From contig REEI01000040.1 in assembly GCA_007695145.1 (NCBI GenBank), positions 1-35,858 of the forward strand: a stretch of 35,858 bases of DNA. Direction: 5' to 3'. Both the position numbers and the translations under genes were made by a program. Origin of the DNA: Saprospirales bacterium. GTDB lineage: Bacteria > Bacteroidota > Bacteroidia > Chitinophagales > Saprospiraceae. The notes under the pieces are model-generated. The model did no database searches. It was not told the origin of the DNA and saw only the letters and a program-made list of their open reading frames with translations. Of this stretch, positions 18,787 through 27,093 are shown piece after piece; within the stretch, counting starts at the first letter, position 1; every line of letters starts with the position of its first letter.

Positions 18787-18995
18787 GTGAATCCGAGGAG
18801 TAATTGGACTGCTGACAAATTGGATTTGCTGGACTGGATTTACAGTTTTTGATTCACATTTCACCATGAAATTGAGCAGAAATGTATCCATTGAGAAGTG
18901 CCATTTTAGGTCAAAATAGACGATTGAGTGCTTTTTTATGTTGATTTGATAACCCCCAATGCCTTTCCGGGTATAGCAAATTTACCTTTTTTCTA

Positions 18996-19721
18996 ATGAA
19001 GAATGAATCCGGTATAAGTTTAAATAAATACATCAGCGATACGGGGAGGTGTTCCAGAAGGGAAGCTGATGAGATTATCAGAGCGGGCAGGGTGTTGCTC
19101 AACGGTCAGCCAGCCATTTTAGGTAACCGGGTTTTTTCAGGCGATAAAGTGGTTCTTGATGGTGAGCTTATCAGTGGAGAGACAAAACCAAAGTCGGTTT
19201 ATATAGCATTGAATAAACCTGTCGGTATTGTCTGTACCACAGATCATCGAGAAAGGGACAATATCATTGATTTCGTGGGGTACCCGGAACGTATTTTTCC
19301 GATTGGTCGCCTGGATAAGCCATCTGAGGGACTCATACTGCTGACTAACGACGGAGATATTGTCAACAAGATTTTAAGAGCGCGAAACGGGCATGAGAAA
19401 GAGTATGTAGTCAGCGTCAATAAGCCGATTACTACTGCCTTTCTAAAAAACATGGCCACAGGAGTCCCGATTTTAGATACAGTGACATTTCCATGCTATG
19501 TGGAAAAGCTGGATAAATTTCAATTCAGGATTATCCTCCGCCAGGGACTCAACCGGCAAATCAGAAGAATGTGTCGCCACCTGGGTTACGAAGTCACCGC
19601 ACTCAGGCGAGTCCGAATCATGAATATAACCCTTGGAAGACTGAAGTCGGGAAAATGGCGCCATCTCAGTAAATCCGAATTGAATGAGTTGAATGCTTTG
19701 TTGGAATATTCAGACAAGTGA
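18996..19721 (+). CDS. rluF: 23S rRNA pseudouridine synthase RluF
   Basis: A 241-residue pseudouridine synthase of the RsuA/RluB/E/F group. An S4 RNA-binding domain covers about 9-55 (LNKYISDTGRCSRREADEII). The catalytic aspartate is Asp107 in GRLDKPSEGLILLTNDGD. The segments RERDNIIDFVGYPERIFPIG, LRARNGHEKEYVV and LRQGLNRQIRRMCRHLGYEVTALRRVRIMNI resemble RluF more than RluB or RsuA, and RluF modifies U2604 of 23S rRNA in E. coli. The ATG at 18996 directly precedes the S4 domain. The gene ends 11 bases short of the convergent HMA-MauE gene, so both 3' ends share one tiny gap. Confidence 0.9.
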   Translation: MKNESGISLNKYISDTGRCSRREADEIIRAGRVLLNGQPAILGNRVFSGDKVVLDGELISGETKPKSVYIALNKPVGIVCTTDHRERDNIIDFVGYPERIFPIGRLDKPSEGLILLTNDGDIVNKILRARNGHEKEYVVSVNKPITTAFLKNMATGVPILDTVTFPCYVEKLDKFQFRIILRQGLNRQIRRMCRHLGYEVTALRRVRIMNITLGRLKSGKWRHLSKSELNELNALLEYSDK

Positions 19722-19732
19722 CCATCGTTTTT

Positions 19733-20482
19733 TTAACCGGGCATCGAACTCAACAACATTCCTGCTGCCATAATTATCATCAACCCATTTTCAATAATGG
19801 TGACGGTACTCATTGGGAGATTGAATACCACTCCAAGGCATGCACAGCGAATGGTGTTTTTATTGAATACTGCTTTTATTACCCCTATGCTACTGAAGCC
19901 CATAAGGATTATGGTGAATATATAGGTTTCCATCAAAAAAATCCCCGATAAGTAGGCGAGTCCCAGCCCCAACTCGAGAAAGGGATAAATGAAGCCATAG
20001 GGTCGGAAATTTTTGGCGAGAATGTCGTAAGTAGAGTAACTATCCGCAAAACCTCTCAAGTCCAAAAATTTGAAAAAAGAAAAGGTGAGAAAGAAGCCGG
20101 CCATAAATGAATGCATCCATTTAGACCAATCGATTTGACTACCTTCTAGGGAGGTAATGGTAGAAACCATTATTAGGAATCCGGCAATGAGTATGAGTGG
20201 TTTATAAGTTTGCCACTTGCTGTTGCTTTCAGTCTCTGTTGTTAAAGAACTGCTCTCAGATATTTGTTCCGGAAGTTGGTCACTCAGACTATAGTGACTT
20301 TTTGCCGAAAGGTGATCATTGAGTTTTTCGGTGCTGATGTGTTCTTCCATTTCAATCGATGCTGAGCCGGAATTGAGGTCCACATCTACTTTGGTCACAC
20401 CGGGATAAGATTTCAGGATTTGTGTAAGCTGTCGCACACAACCTGAGCAAGTCATTCCCGTTACTTTATATTGATGTCGCAT
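19733..20482 (-). CDS. HMA-domain/MauE-DoxX fusion membrane protein
   Basis: A two-part protein. The first 65 residues are a heavy-metal-associated domain with the metal site MTCSGC (Cys12 and Cys15 from the proposed start). After a Ser/Thr/Glu-rich linker come four hydrophobic helices of the MauE/DoxX redox-associated type. These carry a Cys-x-Cys pair (RCAC, residues about 213-215) followed by LGVVFNLPMSTVTIIENG, a signature of MauE-like membrane proteins in this phylum. The start is placed at 20482 (MRHQYKVTG) because HMA domains begin there; an upstream ATG at 20545 would add 21 unlikely residues. The combination suggests metal delivery or thiol redox chemistry at the membrane, probably copper-linked. 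No copper ATPase or regulator is adjacent. Confidence 0.78.
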   Translation of the reverse strand: MRHQYKVTGMTCSGCVRQLTQILKSYPGVTKVDVDLNSGSASIEMEEHISTEKLNDHLSAKSHYSLSDQLPEQISESSSLTTETESNSKWQTYKPLILIAGFLIMVSTITSLEGSQIDWSKWMHSFMAGFFLTFSFFKFLDLRGFADSYSTYDILAKNFRPYGFIYPFLELGLGLAYLSGIFLMETYIFTIILMGFSSIGVIKAVFNKNTIRCACLGVVFNLPMSTVTIIENGLMIIMAAGMLLSSMPG

Positions 20483-20753
20483 TTTTAATTGGTTTGATAA
20501 ATGTTGTAATATGGAAACTTGAGCCGACCTAAGTTTTGTTCCCATTCATCCAAATTCCACAAGAACGTAAAGGACCCTGGTAAAGGCTATTCACAATATT
20601 CAGCCTCGCAAAGAAAACCCACAAGCATACCAGTAAAATCATCTGAAGAAGGGTACCCCCTTAAAATTCAATGAATTGTATAACAAAAGAAAGATGGAAT
20701 TGATCATAACTCATCAAACCAAACTATAGGCAAGTCAAGAACTCAACAGCTGT

Positions 20754-21401
20754 CTAAAGGTATGGATCGAATAAACCTTCGTCCTCCAGATAATCCAGTA
20801 CTTCATCAATTGCTTCAAAGGATTTGAATCCAGTTTTTTCTTCCTCACTTCCGGTAAAACTTAGATTTGGCAGCTGGCTCAATTCTTTGACCCGTGCTAT
20901 TGAGTCGGCAAAAAGAGGAGCTTTGAGGAAAATATTGTGGAGGGGTAGTAGTTGATTCAGTCCGTTTATTCCAATGGACTCCCCCGCGAGTGGATTCATG
21001 CCCGAAGCAGTGAAATCAAGTTCGACAGAGAATACCATTGGAGCAATATCGGTAATTTTCCCTGCGAGATTTTCCCAGTGCTCATCGGCATGCACCACAA
21101 TGGTCTGGATTAATCTAATACCTTCAAAAGTGTGCAATTCTGTCTGATCGTAAAAGTGAGGTAATTGTATGAAATCCAGATTCAGGATAGCTGCCTGATC
21201 CATGATGTGATCTGGGCTACTCAGTCCAAACTCACCTAAAATTTCCACACCATCTACCCATTCCCTTATTGCATGGAGTCTTTCAGGGGATACAAATTCC
21301 GGGGAATTGGGGTCAAGATCAAAACCCATGATGGATGCCCCCCTTGCTGAGAAGTATCGAGCATCGGTCAAATGTTGAACTTTACAGGCTTTAAGTATCA
21401 T
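20754..21401 (-). CDS. diverged phosphoribosylanthranilate isomerase (TrpF)-like TIM-barrel protein
   Basis: A 215-residue protein with the outline of TrpF. It starts MILKACKVQHLTDARYFSARGASIMGF, where canonical TrpF has K-I-C-G then DA-x-x-A-x-x-x-GAD-x-x-GF, and keeps the Cys at position 6. LDFIQLPHF (about 75-83) corresponds to VQLHG, and FTGSEEEKTGFKSFEAIDEVL (about 182-202) to the DVSSGVE...G-KD end. The phosphate-binding Gly-rich GGTG stretch is not recognisable after the LDF at 128-130, and the DVSSG aspartate is Phe. No trp gene is near. It may have lost isomerase activity or changed substrate. It lies 45 bases after a strong terminator of the ribosomal operon and probably uses its own promoter, which I could not find. 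Confidence 0.6.
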   Translation of the reverse strand: MILKACKVQHLTDARYFSARGASIMGFDLDPNSPEFVSPERLHAIREWVDGVEILGEFGLSSPDHIMDQAAILNLDFIQLPHFYDQTELHTFEGIRLIQTIVVHADEHWENLAGKITDIAPMVFSVELDFTASGMNPLAGESIGINGLNQLLPLHNIFLKAPLFADSIARVKELSQLPNLSFTGSEEEKTGFKSFEAIDEVLDYLEDEGLFDPYL

Positions 21402-21445
21402 GGTTTGCTTTTAAGGACGGAAACAGATGGATGAGATTGCATGCA

Positions 21446-21486
21446 AAAAAAAAGCAGTTGCCAAAAAAATTGAAGGCAACTGCTTA
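21446..21486 (-). terminator. intrinsic terminator of the rpsF-rpsR-rplI operon
   Basis: Reading on the minus strand, an 11-bp perfect stem (AAGCAGTTGCC pairing with GGCAACTGCTT, arms at 21476-21486 and 21453-21463) with a 12-base loop is followed by a run of at least seven T. It lies about 60 bases past the rplI stop, the expected place. Confidence 0.85.
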
Positions 21487-21546
21487 GATTTATCGTCAAT
21501 GGAAACCGGTCTTGCCGGAAACACATTCTGTCATTTTTCGGCTGAA

Positions 21547-21993
21547 TTACTCTTCAACCACTTCAAAGTTCACTTTGCAGCTAACTTCCGGGTGAAAATT
21601 TATCACTGCGTGGTAGGTGCCGATATTCTTAACCTCTTCAGGTATTTCAATTTTTCTCCTGTCCACATCGATATCCAGCAATTCCTTGATAGCCTGCGCG
21701 ATCTGCACATTGGTTACTGAGCCGAAGATCTTACCGGATGTGCCTGCCTTGGCGCCAATTTTCAACACTTCTGCCTGGATTCGATTGGCCATTTCCTGAT
21801 ATTCATTCAGTCGCTTATTCTCTCTGAATTGGTCCTGACGAATCATCTCATTGAGTCTGGCTTTATTGCTTTTATTGGCAATAATTGCCATTCCCTGAGG
21901 TATGAGGTAATTTCTGCCGTAGCCCGGCTTTACAGTGACGAGTTCATGTTTGTCACCGAGATTTTCTATATCTTTTAAAAGAATTATTTCCAT
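21547..21993 (-). CDS. rplI: 50S ribosomal protein L9
   Basis: L9, 148 residues, the normal length, binds 23S rRNA near the base of the L1 stalk and helps keep reading frame. The N-terminal MEIILLKDIENLGDKHELVTVKPGYGRNYLIPQGMA is the standard L9 globular domain, followed by the long connecting helix and a C-terminal domain (VTNVQIAQAI, IEIPEEVKNIG). The gene is last in the rpsF-rpsR-rplI unit and is followed by an intrinsic terminator. Confidence 0.97.
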   Translation of the reverse strand: MEIILLKDIENLGDKHELVTVKPGYGRNYLIPQGMAIIANKSNKARLNEMIRQDQFRENKRLNEYQEMANRIQAEVLKIGAKAGTSGKIFGSVTNVQIAQAIKELLDIDVDRRKIEIPEEVKNIGTYHAVINFHPEVSCKVNFEVVEE

Positions 21994-22032
21994 TTCTATC
22001 CTTTTTAAAAAAGTGAATTTAAATAGCCCGAC

Positions 22033-22299
22033 TTACTTTAGTTGATCTGTCAGGTAAGGCAGCATGGCCAAATGCCTGGCTCTTTTGACTGCCGTTGCAA
22101 TTTTTCTCTGATACTTCAGAGAGTTGCCGGTGATGCGTCGGGGTAGCAATTTACCCTGTTCGTTCACAAATTGCAATAAGAAGTCGGGATCTTTATAGTC
22201 GATATGTTTGATGCCGAACCTTTTGAAGCGGCAGTATTTATCCCTTTTTTGCCCGATCTTTGGATTGCTGAGAAACTTAATATCGTCTCTTGATGCCAT
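22033..22299 (-). CDS. rpsR: 30S ribosomal protein S18
   Basis: S18, 88 residues, pairs with S6 on the platform of the 30S subunit. The CRFKRFGIKHIDYKDPDFLLQFV block and the C-terminal LPRRITGNSLKYQRKIATAVKRARHLAMLPY are diagnostic. It sits between rpsF (24-base gap) and rplI (39-base gap), the widely conserved order. Confidence 0.97.
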   Translation of the reverse strand: MASRDDIKFLSNPKIGQKRDKYCRFKRFGIKHIDYKDPDFLLQFVNEQGKLLPRRITGNSLKYQRKIATAVKRARHLAMLPYLTDQLK

Positions 22300-22323
22300 G
22301 ATGATTTGTTTTAGATTAAAAAA

Positions 22324-22818
22324 TTACTCTTCTTCTTGACTTGCCGCGGAGTCCGACTCTTTTACAGCCTCTAATACCTGTTTGGCAGCTACTACTTTTT
22401 TGACGACTTCTTTTTCGTCTGCAACCACTTTTTTAGGTTCAGACTTTTTAGCGTCACTTCCTTTTTCGTCTTCGGTCCTCTTTTTTCCGATCAAGCCGTT
22501 TCGCTTGTCTTCATTGTATTTCACTCCAAACTTATCAAGTGAAATAGTTAAAAACCTCATGACTCTTTCATCTCGACGCAATGAAAGTTCCAGTTTGTCA
22601 AGAAAAGATGGAGCTTCCAATTGGAACTCTATGCAATAGTACACACCGGAATTTCTCCTCTTGATGGGATAGGCCAGTTGTTTTAGGCCCATTTCCTCTG
22701 TGTGGACAATTTTGCAACCCTCATTGGTAAGCATTTCCTGGTAAGTTTGAAGAGTTGATTTAATCTCCTCATCTGACAAAACCGGATCTACGATAAATGT
22801 AACTTCGTATTGGCGCAT
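22324..22818 (-). CDS. rpsF: 30S ribosomal protein S6 with charged C-terminal extension
   Basis: S6, 164 residues, binds S18 in the 30S platform. The ferredoxin-like core runs from MRQYEVTFIVDPVLSDEEI to about residue 105, with YPIKRRNSGVYYCIEF and the RRDERVMRFLTISLDKFG end of the core. The remaining 60 residues are a Lys/Glu/Ala-rich, probably disordered tail, longer than in E. coli (131 residues after maturation). The gene leads the operon and is preceded by a leader of about 100 bases that could carry an S6:S18 regulatory site. Confidence 0.96.
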   Translation of the reverse strand: MRQYEVTFIVDPVLSDEEIKSTLQTYQEMLTNEGCKIVHTEEMGLKQLAYPIKRRNSGVYYCIEFQLEAPSFLDKLELSLRRDERVMRFLTISLDKFGVKYNEDKRNGLIGKKRTEDEKGSDAKKSEPKKVVADEKEVVKKVVAAKQVLEAVKESDSAASQEEE

Positions 22819-22922
22819 TCGACCCTAGTTTAAAATGTTAAAAAAATTGTTTCAAATTCCCCCTCAAACACTTACCGGTAAAGAGTTCAACCGAACAAGT
22901 CACCGAAGAAAGCTTGAAAAGG
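22819..22922 (-). promoter_or_regulatory. candidate rpsF 5' leader with TTACCGGTAA palindrome
   Basis: About 100 bases lie between the predicted transcription start and the rpsF ATG. The leader contains the 10-bp palindrome TTACCGGTAA at 22872-22881. S6:S18 complexes of many bacteria bind a CCG-containing hairpin in the rpsF leader, and this site has a CCG. I could not draw a convincing hairpin, so regulation is only a possibility. Confidence 0.3.
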
Positions 22923-22926
22923 GCTG

Positions 22927-22955
22927 CAAAGATAAGAAAAAATGAATAATCTCAA
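22927..22955 (-). promoter_or_regulatory. rpsF operon promoter, TTG-N18-TATCTTTG (minus strand)
   Basis: On the plus strand CAAAGATA is at 22927-22934 and CAA at 22953-22955, 18 bases apart. Read on the minus strand this is TTG-N18-TATCTTTG, an exact Bacteroidota promoter match, placed about 100 bases before rpsF. Confidence 0.75.
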
Positions 22956-23615
22956 GTATTTGAAGAAAAATTTATTGTTCTGAAAGCAAGGGGGATAGGA
23001 GTGCTTGTTGAAAACTTACGGGCCCGTTTAGGCAATTTTGAGTTTGTGATTGCGGGAAATTGCTTCAGAACTATGAAAATGAACAATGGCTCTTTTCGCA
23101 AGGGTCAACTCTATAGGGTTGTGTGCCCTCGGCTGAGTAGGACCGGGTCTTTAATTTTTGCGGACTTAGATTGCCAATTTTTCTTTGAAACACTATCTTT
23201 ACTCAAGTTTCTCATTTGTTAATGAATCAGGTATAGTATACCATATGAGATAGTTTGTCGAATTCTATTAATTCAAAGCAAAGTGTATTTCCATTAATTT
23301 TTGGTAGCAGAATTGATCCAATCATCTTTATGCTTTGCAGTCTTCCGTTTTTTTATCCGGCGAGTAAACAAATAATACCATAAGGATTTAATTGATGAGA
23401 AATAAAAATGTGTGCAAGCCATTGACAAACAATTGAAAAAGTAATTAAAATATGTATTTTATTGCTGTATAAACAACTGAAAATAGATTAATTATAAAAT
23501 GAGAAACTTTACTATCTTTACTTTGCCGTCTGGTAGGTGTGGTTAAATTTTTAAGATCATTCTTAAATACCCGATCGGACCACAACAGGTTTTTATTGTT
23601 ATCAGTTATTAATCC
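22956..23615. other. gene-free region between the rpsF promoter and the outer-membrane protein gene
   Basis: I see no recognisable gene. A plus-strand ORF at 23001-23222 (73 codons) has no family look and unremarkable composition. Two copies of ACTATCTTTACT occur, at 23192-23203 and 23511-23522. The first contains TATCTTTA with a TTG 20 bases upstream (23171-23173), a possible weak promoter. The second lies 95 bases before the ATG at 23616 without a TTG partner. Confidence 0.4.
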
Positions 23616-26600
23616 ATGGTTTTACGGTACACCATAGCGTTTTTTTTGATCCTGCTGCCGATTCTCCTTCTCTCACAGGGGAGGATCGCGGATGAGGAAT
23701 TTGGAAAAAACCGAGTTCAGTATCACAATGACTTCAATAATTGGTGGCGCTATGAATCAGCCAATGTAATCATTTATTGGTACGGAAAAGGAAGGAATAT
23801 TGCTGAAGCGGTCTTTCAGCTTGCAGAGTACGATTATCCCGAAATCCAGAATGCCCTTCAGCACAGACTCAATGATCGACTGGAAATAGTGGTTTACACT
23901 GATGTGACTGACTTGAAACAAAGTAATATTGGGTCGACTGAATTATTCGAAACGAGGGCCGGGCAGACCAAAATCATTGAGAATAAAATATTTGTCTATT
24001 TCAACGGCAGCCATGTTGATCTTCGAAGACAGGTGAGAGAGGGAATGGCCCGAGCATTCATCGGCCAAATGATTTTTGGCTCTAATTTTCAGGAAATGAT
24101 CCAAAGTGCAATGGCTGTGGATTTTCCGGTCTGGTTTAAGGAAGGCCTGGTTGCACATATCGGCAAGTCTCTAACCTACGAGGGAGACAGCCGTCTGAGA
24201 GATTATTTCCTGACTGTGCAGCCCGAGGAGTTTGCAGATCTGGTGGAGTGGGATGAACGACTCGCGGGCAAGGCCTTTTGGCACTACCTCACACTCAGTT
24301 ATGGGAGGGCCACCATTTCAAATTTGCTGTATCTGACCAGAATTAACAGAAATCTTGAAAATGGTTTTTTGTTTGTCTTGGGCAAGCCATTTGATCAGGT
24401 GAAGGCGGAGTGTCTTGAGTACTACCAGGCCAACTTTCGCGAAGAGTCCGGCCTGCTTACTGGTGGTATTGCCTACCGGGAGATCCCCGGATTTAACAAC
24501 AAGAGAGGTGCGGAAATAATTGACCTCGCCATCAGCGGAGATGGTCGCTATCTCGCCTATGTTGAAAATGAAATTGGCAGGAACCGCGTTTTTTTGCAGG
24601 ACCTAAACACGGGAGAACGAGAAGTGATCTTCAGGGAGGGTTTTAGAAATCCCTTTCAGGATCCGGATTACAATTACCCCAAGGTAAGGTGGAATCCTGA
24701 CGGTGACCGCCTGATGATTATTTATGAACAGAGAGATGTGATTAAGCTCAGGGAGCTTGACCCCTTTACCGGAGAATATCAGGAACAAAGAATCAATCCT
24801 ATTTATCAGCGGGTTTACAGTTTTGATTATTTCGATCACCGGACTCTGACCATGGCTGCGACAACGGATGGGTTCTCTGATGTCTATTTATACGACCTTC
24901 CCACTCGTCAATCTACTCGGCTTACCTATGACATTTACGATCATAAATGGGTGGCTGCTTTTGATATGGAGGACTCCAAAGGAATACTTTTTTCCTCGAA
25001 CAGACCTGTCAACTCACTGGAGAGGGTTCGAAGAGATACCTTTCTGCCACTCGATCGTTTTGATCTTTTCTTTCTCAACCCGGCCGGTCAGAGAGATGAA
25101 GCCATTCGACTCACCGCTGACGGCAGTGCTGATGAAACCCTCATTCGGCACACTGATGGAAGTGATTTTTACTTTTTGAGTGACAGAAATGGGGTGAAGA
25201 ACCTCTACCGACTTAAGTTGCCAAATTCGCAGAATCCTGGTGAATTTCCAAATTCACTGGAAAGCAAGGCTATTACTAACCTATTAACCAATGTTAGGAC
25301 CTTTGATTTTAGGGGAAATCAATTGGTTTTTACAAAGAGAAAGGAAGATATTCCGAGGATTTACATTGCCGACTTGAGAATGGCTATCCAGCAAGAGCCA
25401 CCTGCTACAATTTTGAGGACGAAACTGGCCGGAGCTCCTTCGATATTGCCCCAGACTCCCGTGCAGGAAGAGTTGCAACCGGAGGAATGGGAGATGCCTG
25501 AAGGTATTCGGTTTCAGACGAGATTCCCCGACTCTGATGTTTCTCCTTTTTCGCCTGAGAAACAAATAATGGTGAGGGAGTCCGGGGACCGGGTGCCCGT
25601 TAGCAGGACAATGGCTCCCGGGGAAAAAAGGGTCCAGCGATTTGTCTCTGCACGCGCTATCGCCTCTCGTCTCCACTTCCGATTTGAGGAGGTTTCAACA
25701 AGCTTGGACAACTCTCTATTATTCAGTGGACTTGACGCCTATTCAGGCATCCAGGAGGGCTTTGAAATACCGCCTTTGGGTATCCTCATCCGATCCCGGG
25801 TTTTCGATATATTTGAGGATTACATTTTTGAAGGAGGCGTGAGGATACCAACGACCTTTAATGGTACGGAGTACTATTTGATTTTCGATGACAAAAAAAC
25901 TCGCTGGAACAAGCGATATGCATTTTACCGGAGATCGCGCTCAGAGAGGGTGCCGGCGAGATTCGGATCTTTTGATCAGGAGAAAAATACCACTACTTTA
26001 CTGCAAAATCGCTGGACTTATCCCTTTGACATCTTCCGATCCGTTAGATTTACGGGAACTCTCCGCCTGGATAGGTTCATCAGGCAGTCCACTTCTTTGG
26101 AGTCCCTTGAGGCACCTGATTTCAACCGTCAGAGTTTTGGTGTCCGGGCTGAATACGTTTTTGACAACAGTTATGATGTAAAGATCAATATTAAGGACGG
26201 TACGCGCTACAAGGTTTTTATAGAGGGTGTCAATCAATTCCGGGTCCAGTTTTCCCCCTGGGAATTCGATGCTTCATCGGGTTTTATGACGGTGATTGGG
26301 TTTGATGCAAGGCACTATCAGCGCCTCACCCGGCACAGTATATTGGCAGTGAGGGGAGCTGGGGCGACATCTTTGGGGTCTGAGCGCATTTTATTTTATA
26401 TGGGGGGTGTGGAGAACTGGTTCTCACCGGGTTTCAATCAAAATATTCCCATTCCCCAGGATGAGAAGTTTGCCTATCAGGCGATGGCGTTAAATATGCG
26501 TGGATTTGATCAGAATATCAGAAATGGGAGTTCCTACTTGATATTAAATACAGAACTAAGGGTTCCCCTGTTTCACTATTTCACCAAAACTCCACCGCGA

Positions 26601-26888
26601 TCCAATCTGTTAAATTCTTTTCAACTGATTGGTTTCTTTGACCTGGGTTACACCTGGTACGGCTCAGATCCCTTTGGAGGGCAAAATCCATTGAATACCG
26701 CCATTATTTCAAATCCGGTAAGTACTATAGAGGTCGAGTACTTCAGAGATCCGGCCGTCATGGGCATGGGGTTTGGAGCACGAGCCCTCATTTTCGGCTA
26801 TTTTATAAGAGTAGACCGCGGTTGGGGCATTGAAACCCGCATTATCCAACCTCCCAGGTGGCACGTTAGCATGGGTTTTGATTTTTGA
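23616..26888 (+). CDS. large outer-membrane protein: peptidase-like N-terminus, TolB-like propeller, barrel-like C-terminus
   Basis: A 1090-residue exported protein. Residues 1-20 are a signal peptide (hydrophobic FFLILLPILLL then SQG). Residues 40-290 resemble the peptidase_MA-like domain of gluzincins (YESANVIIYWYGKG, then PVWFKEGLVAHIGKS at about 172-186), but the HExxH zinc motif is absent. From about 300 to 620 come repeated WD40/PD40-like blades (GDGRYLAYVENE, RWNPDGDRLMIIYE, GSDFYFLSDRNGVKNLYRL). The last 370 residues are rich in alternating aromatic beta-strands and end in the aromatic residue Phe, as outer-membrane barrels do (HVSMGFDF). Related multi-domain proteins are annotated only as TolB-like or surface-antigen proteins. 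Role unknown; perhaps barrel biogenesis or surface processing. The start at 23616 is set by the signal peptide. Confidence 0.75.
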   Translation: MVLRYTIAFFLILLPILLLSQGRIADEEFGKNRVQYHNDFNNWWRYESANVIIYWYGKGRNIAEAVFQLAEYDYPEIQNALQHRLNDRLEIVVYTDVTDLKQSNIGSTELFETRAGQTKIIENKIFVYFNGSHVDLRRQVREGMARAFIGQMIFGSNFQEMIQSAMAVDFPVWFKEGLVAHIGKSLTYEGDSRLRDYFLTVQPEEFADLVEWDERLAGKAFWHYLTLSYGRATISNLLYLTRINRNLENGFLFVLGKPFDQVKAECLEYYQANFREESGLLTGGIAYREIPGFNNKRGAEIIDLAISGDGRYLAYVENEIGRNRVFLQDLNTGEREVIFREGFRNPFQDPDYNYPKVRWNPDGDRLMIIYEQRDVIKLRELDPFTGEYQEQRINPIYQRVYSFDYFDHRTLTMAATTDGFSDVYLYDLPTRQSTRLTYDIYDHKWVAAFDMEDSKGILFSSNRPVNSLERVRRDTFLPLDRFDLFFLNPAGQRDEAIRLTADGSADETLIRHTDGSDFYFLSDRNGVKNLYRLKLPNSQNPGEFPNSLESKAITNLLTNVRTFDFRGNQLVFTKRKEDIPRIYIADLRMAIQQEPPATILRTKLAGAPSILPQTPVQEELQPEEWEMPEGIRFQTRFPDSDVSPFSPEKQIMVRESGDRVPVSRTMAPGEKRVQRFVSARAIASRLHFRFEEVSTSLDNSLLFSGLDAYSGIQEGFEIPPLGILIRSRVFDIFEDYIFEGGVRIPTTFNGTEYYLIFDDKKTRWNKRYAFYRRSRSERVPARFGSFDQEKNTTTLLQNRWTYPFDIFRSVRFTGTLRLDRFIRQSTSLESLEAPDFNRQSFGVRAEYVFDNSYDVKINIKDGTRYKVFIEGVNQFRVQFSPWEFDASSGFMTVIGFDARHYQRLTRHSILAVRGAGATSLGSERILFYMGGVENWFSPGFNQNIPIPQDEKFAYQAMALNMRGFDQNIRNGSSYLILNTELRVPLFHYFTKTPPRSNLLNSFQLIGFFDLGYTWYGSDPFGGQNPLNTAIISNPVSTIEVEYFRDPAVMGMGFGARALIFGYFIRVDRGWGIETRIIQPPRWHVSMGFDF

Positions 26889-26909
26889 TAAATACCCCCT
26901 GCACTTTAC

Positions 26910-26972
26910 TCTTTCACGCAATTACTGCACCACCCGGCTTGTGTATAAAAGCAGACCGGGAAATGTGAAAGA
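26910..26972. repeat. nested inverted repeat in a convergent gap
   Basis: An 8-bp outer stem (TCTTTCAC at 26910-26917 with GTGAAAGA at 26965-26972) encloses an inner 5-bp stem (CCCGG at 26933-26937 with CCGGG at 26956-26960). It lies 22 bases past the stop of the outer-membrane protein gene and before the convergent DUF62-like gene. There is no T-run on either side, so it is not a standard intrinsic terminator. Confidence 0.5.
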
Positions 26973-27093
26973 CAAAATGAAAGTTCATTGGACCCTGCTC
27001 TCTGAACTTCGGCCACTTGCCTACTGCATCCTGGGAACTTGTATTGTTGGGTAAGTTTCGGAAGTTTCCACGAGATTGCAATGTAGTGATGCT

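Noticed and set aside
23001-23222. 73-codon plus-strand frame in the gap before the outer-membrane protein
   Set aside because: No recognisable family, no promoter or neighbour support. It is kept only as a remark in the gap description.
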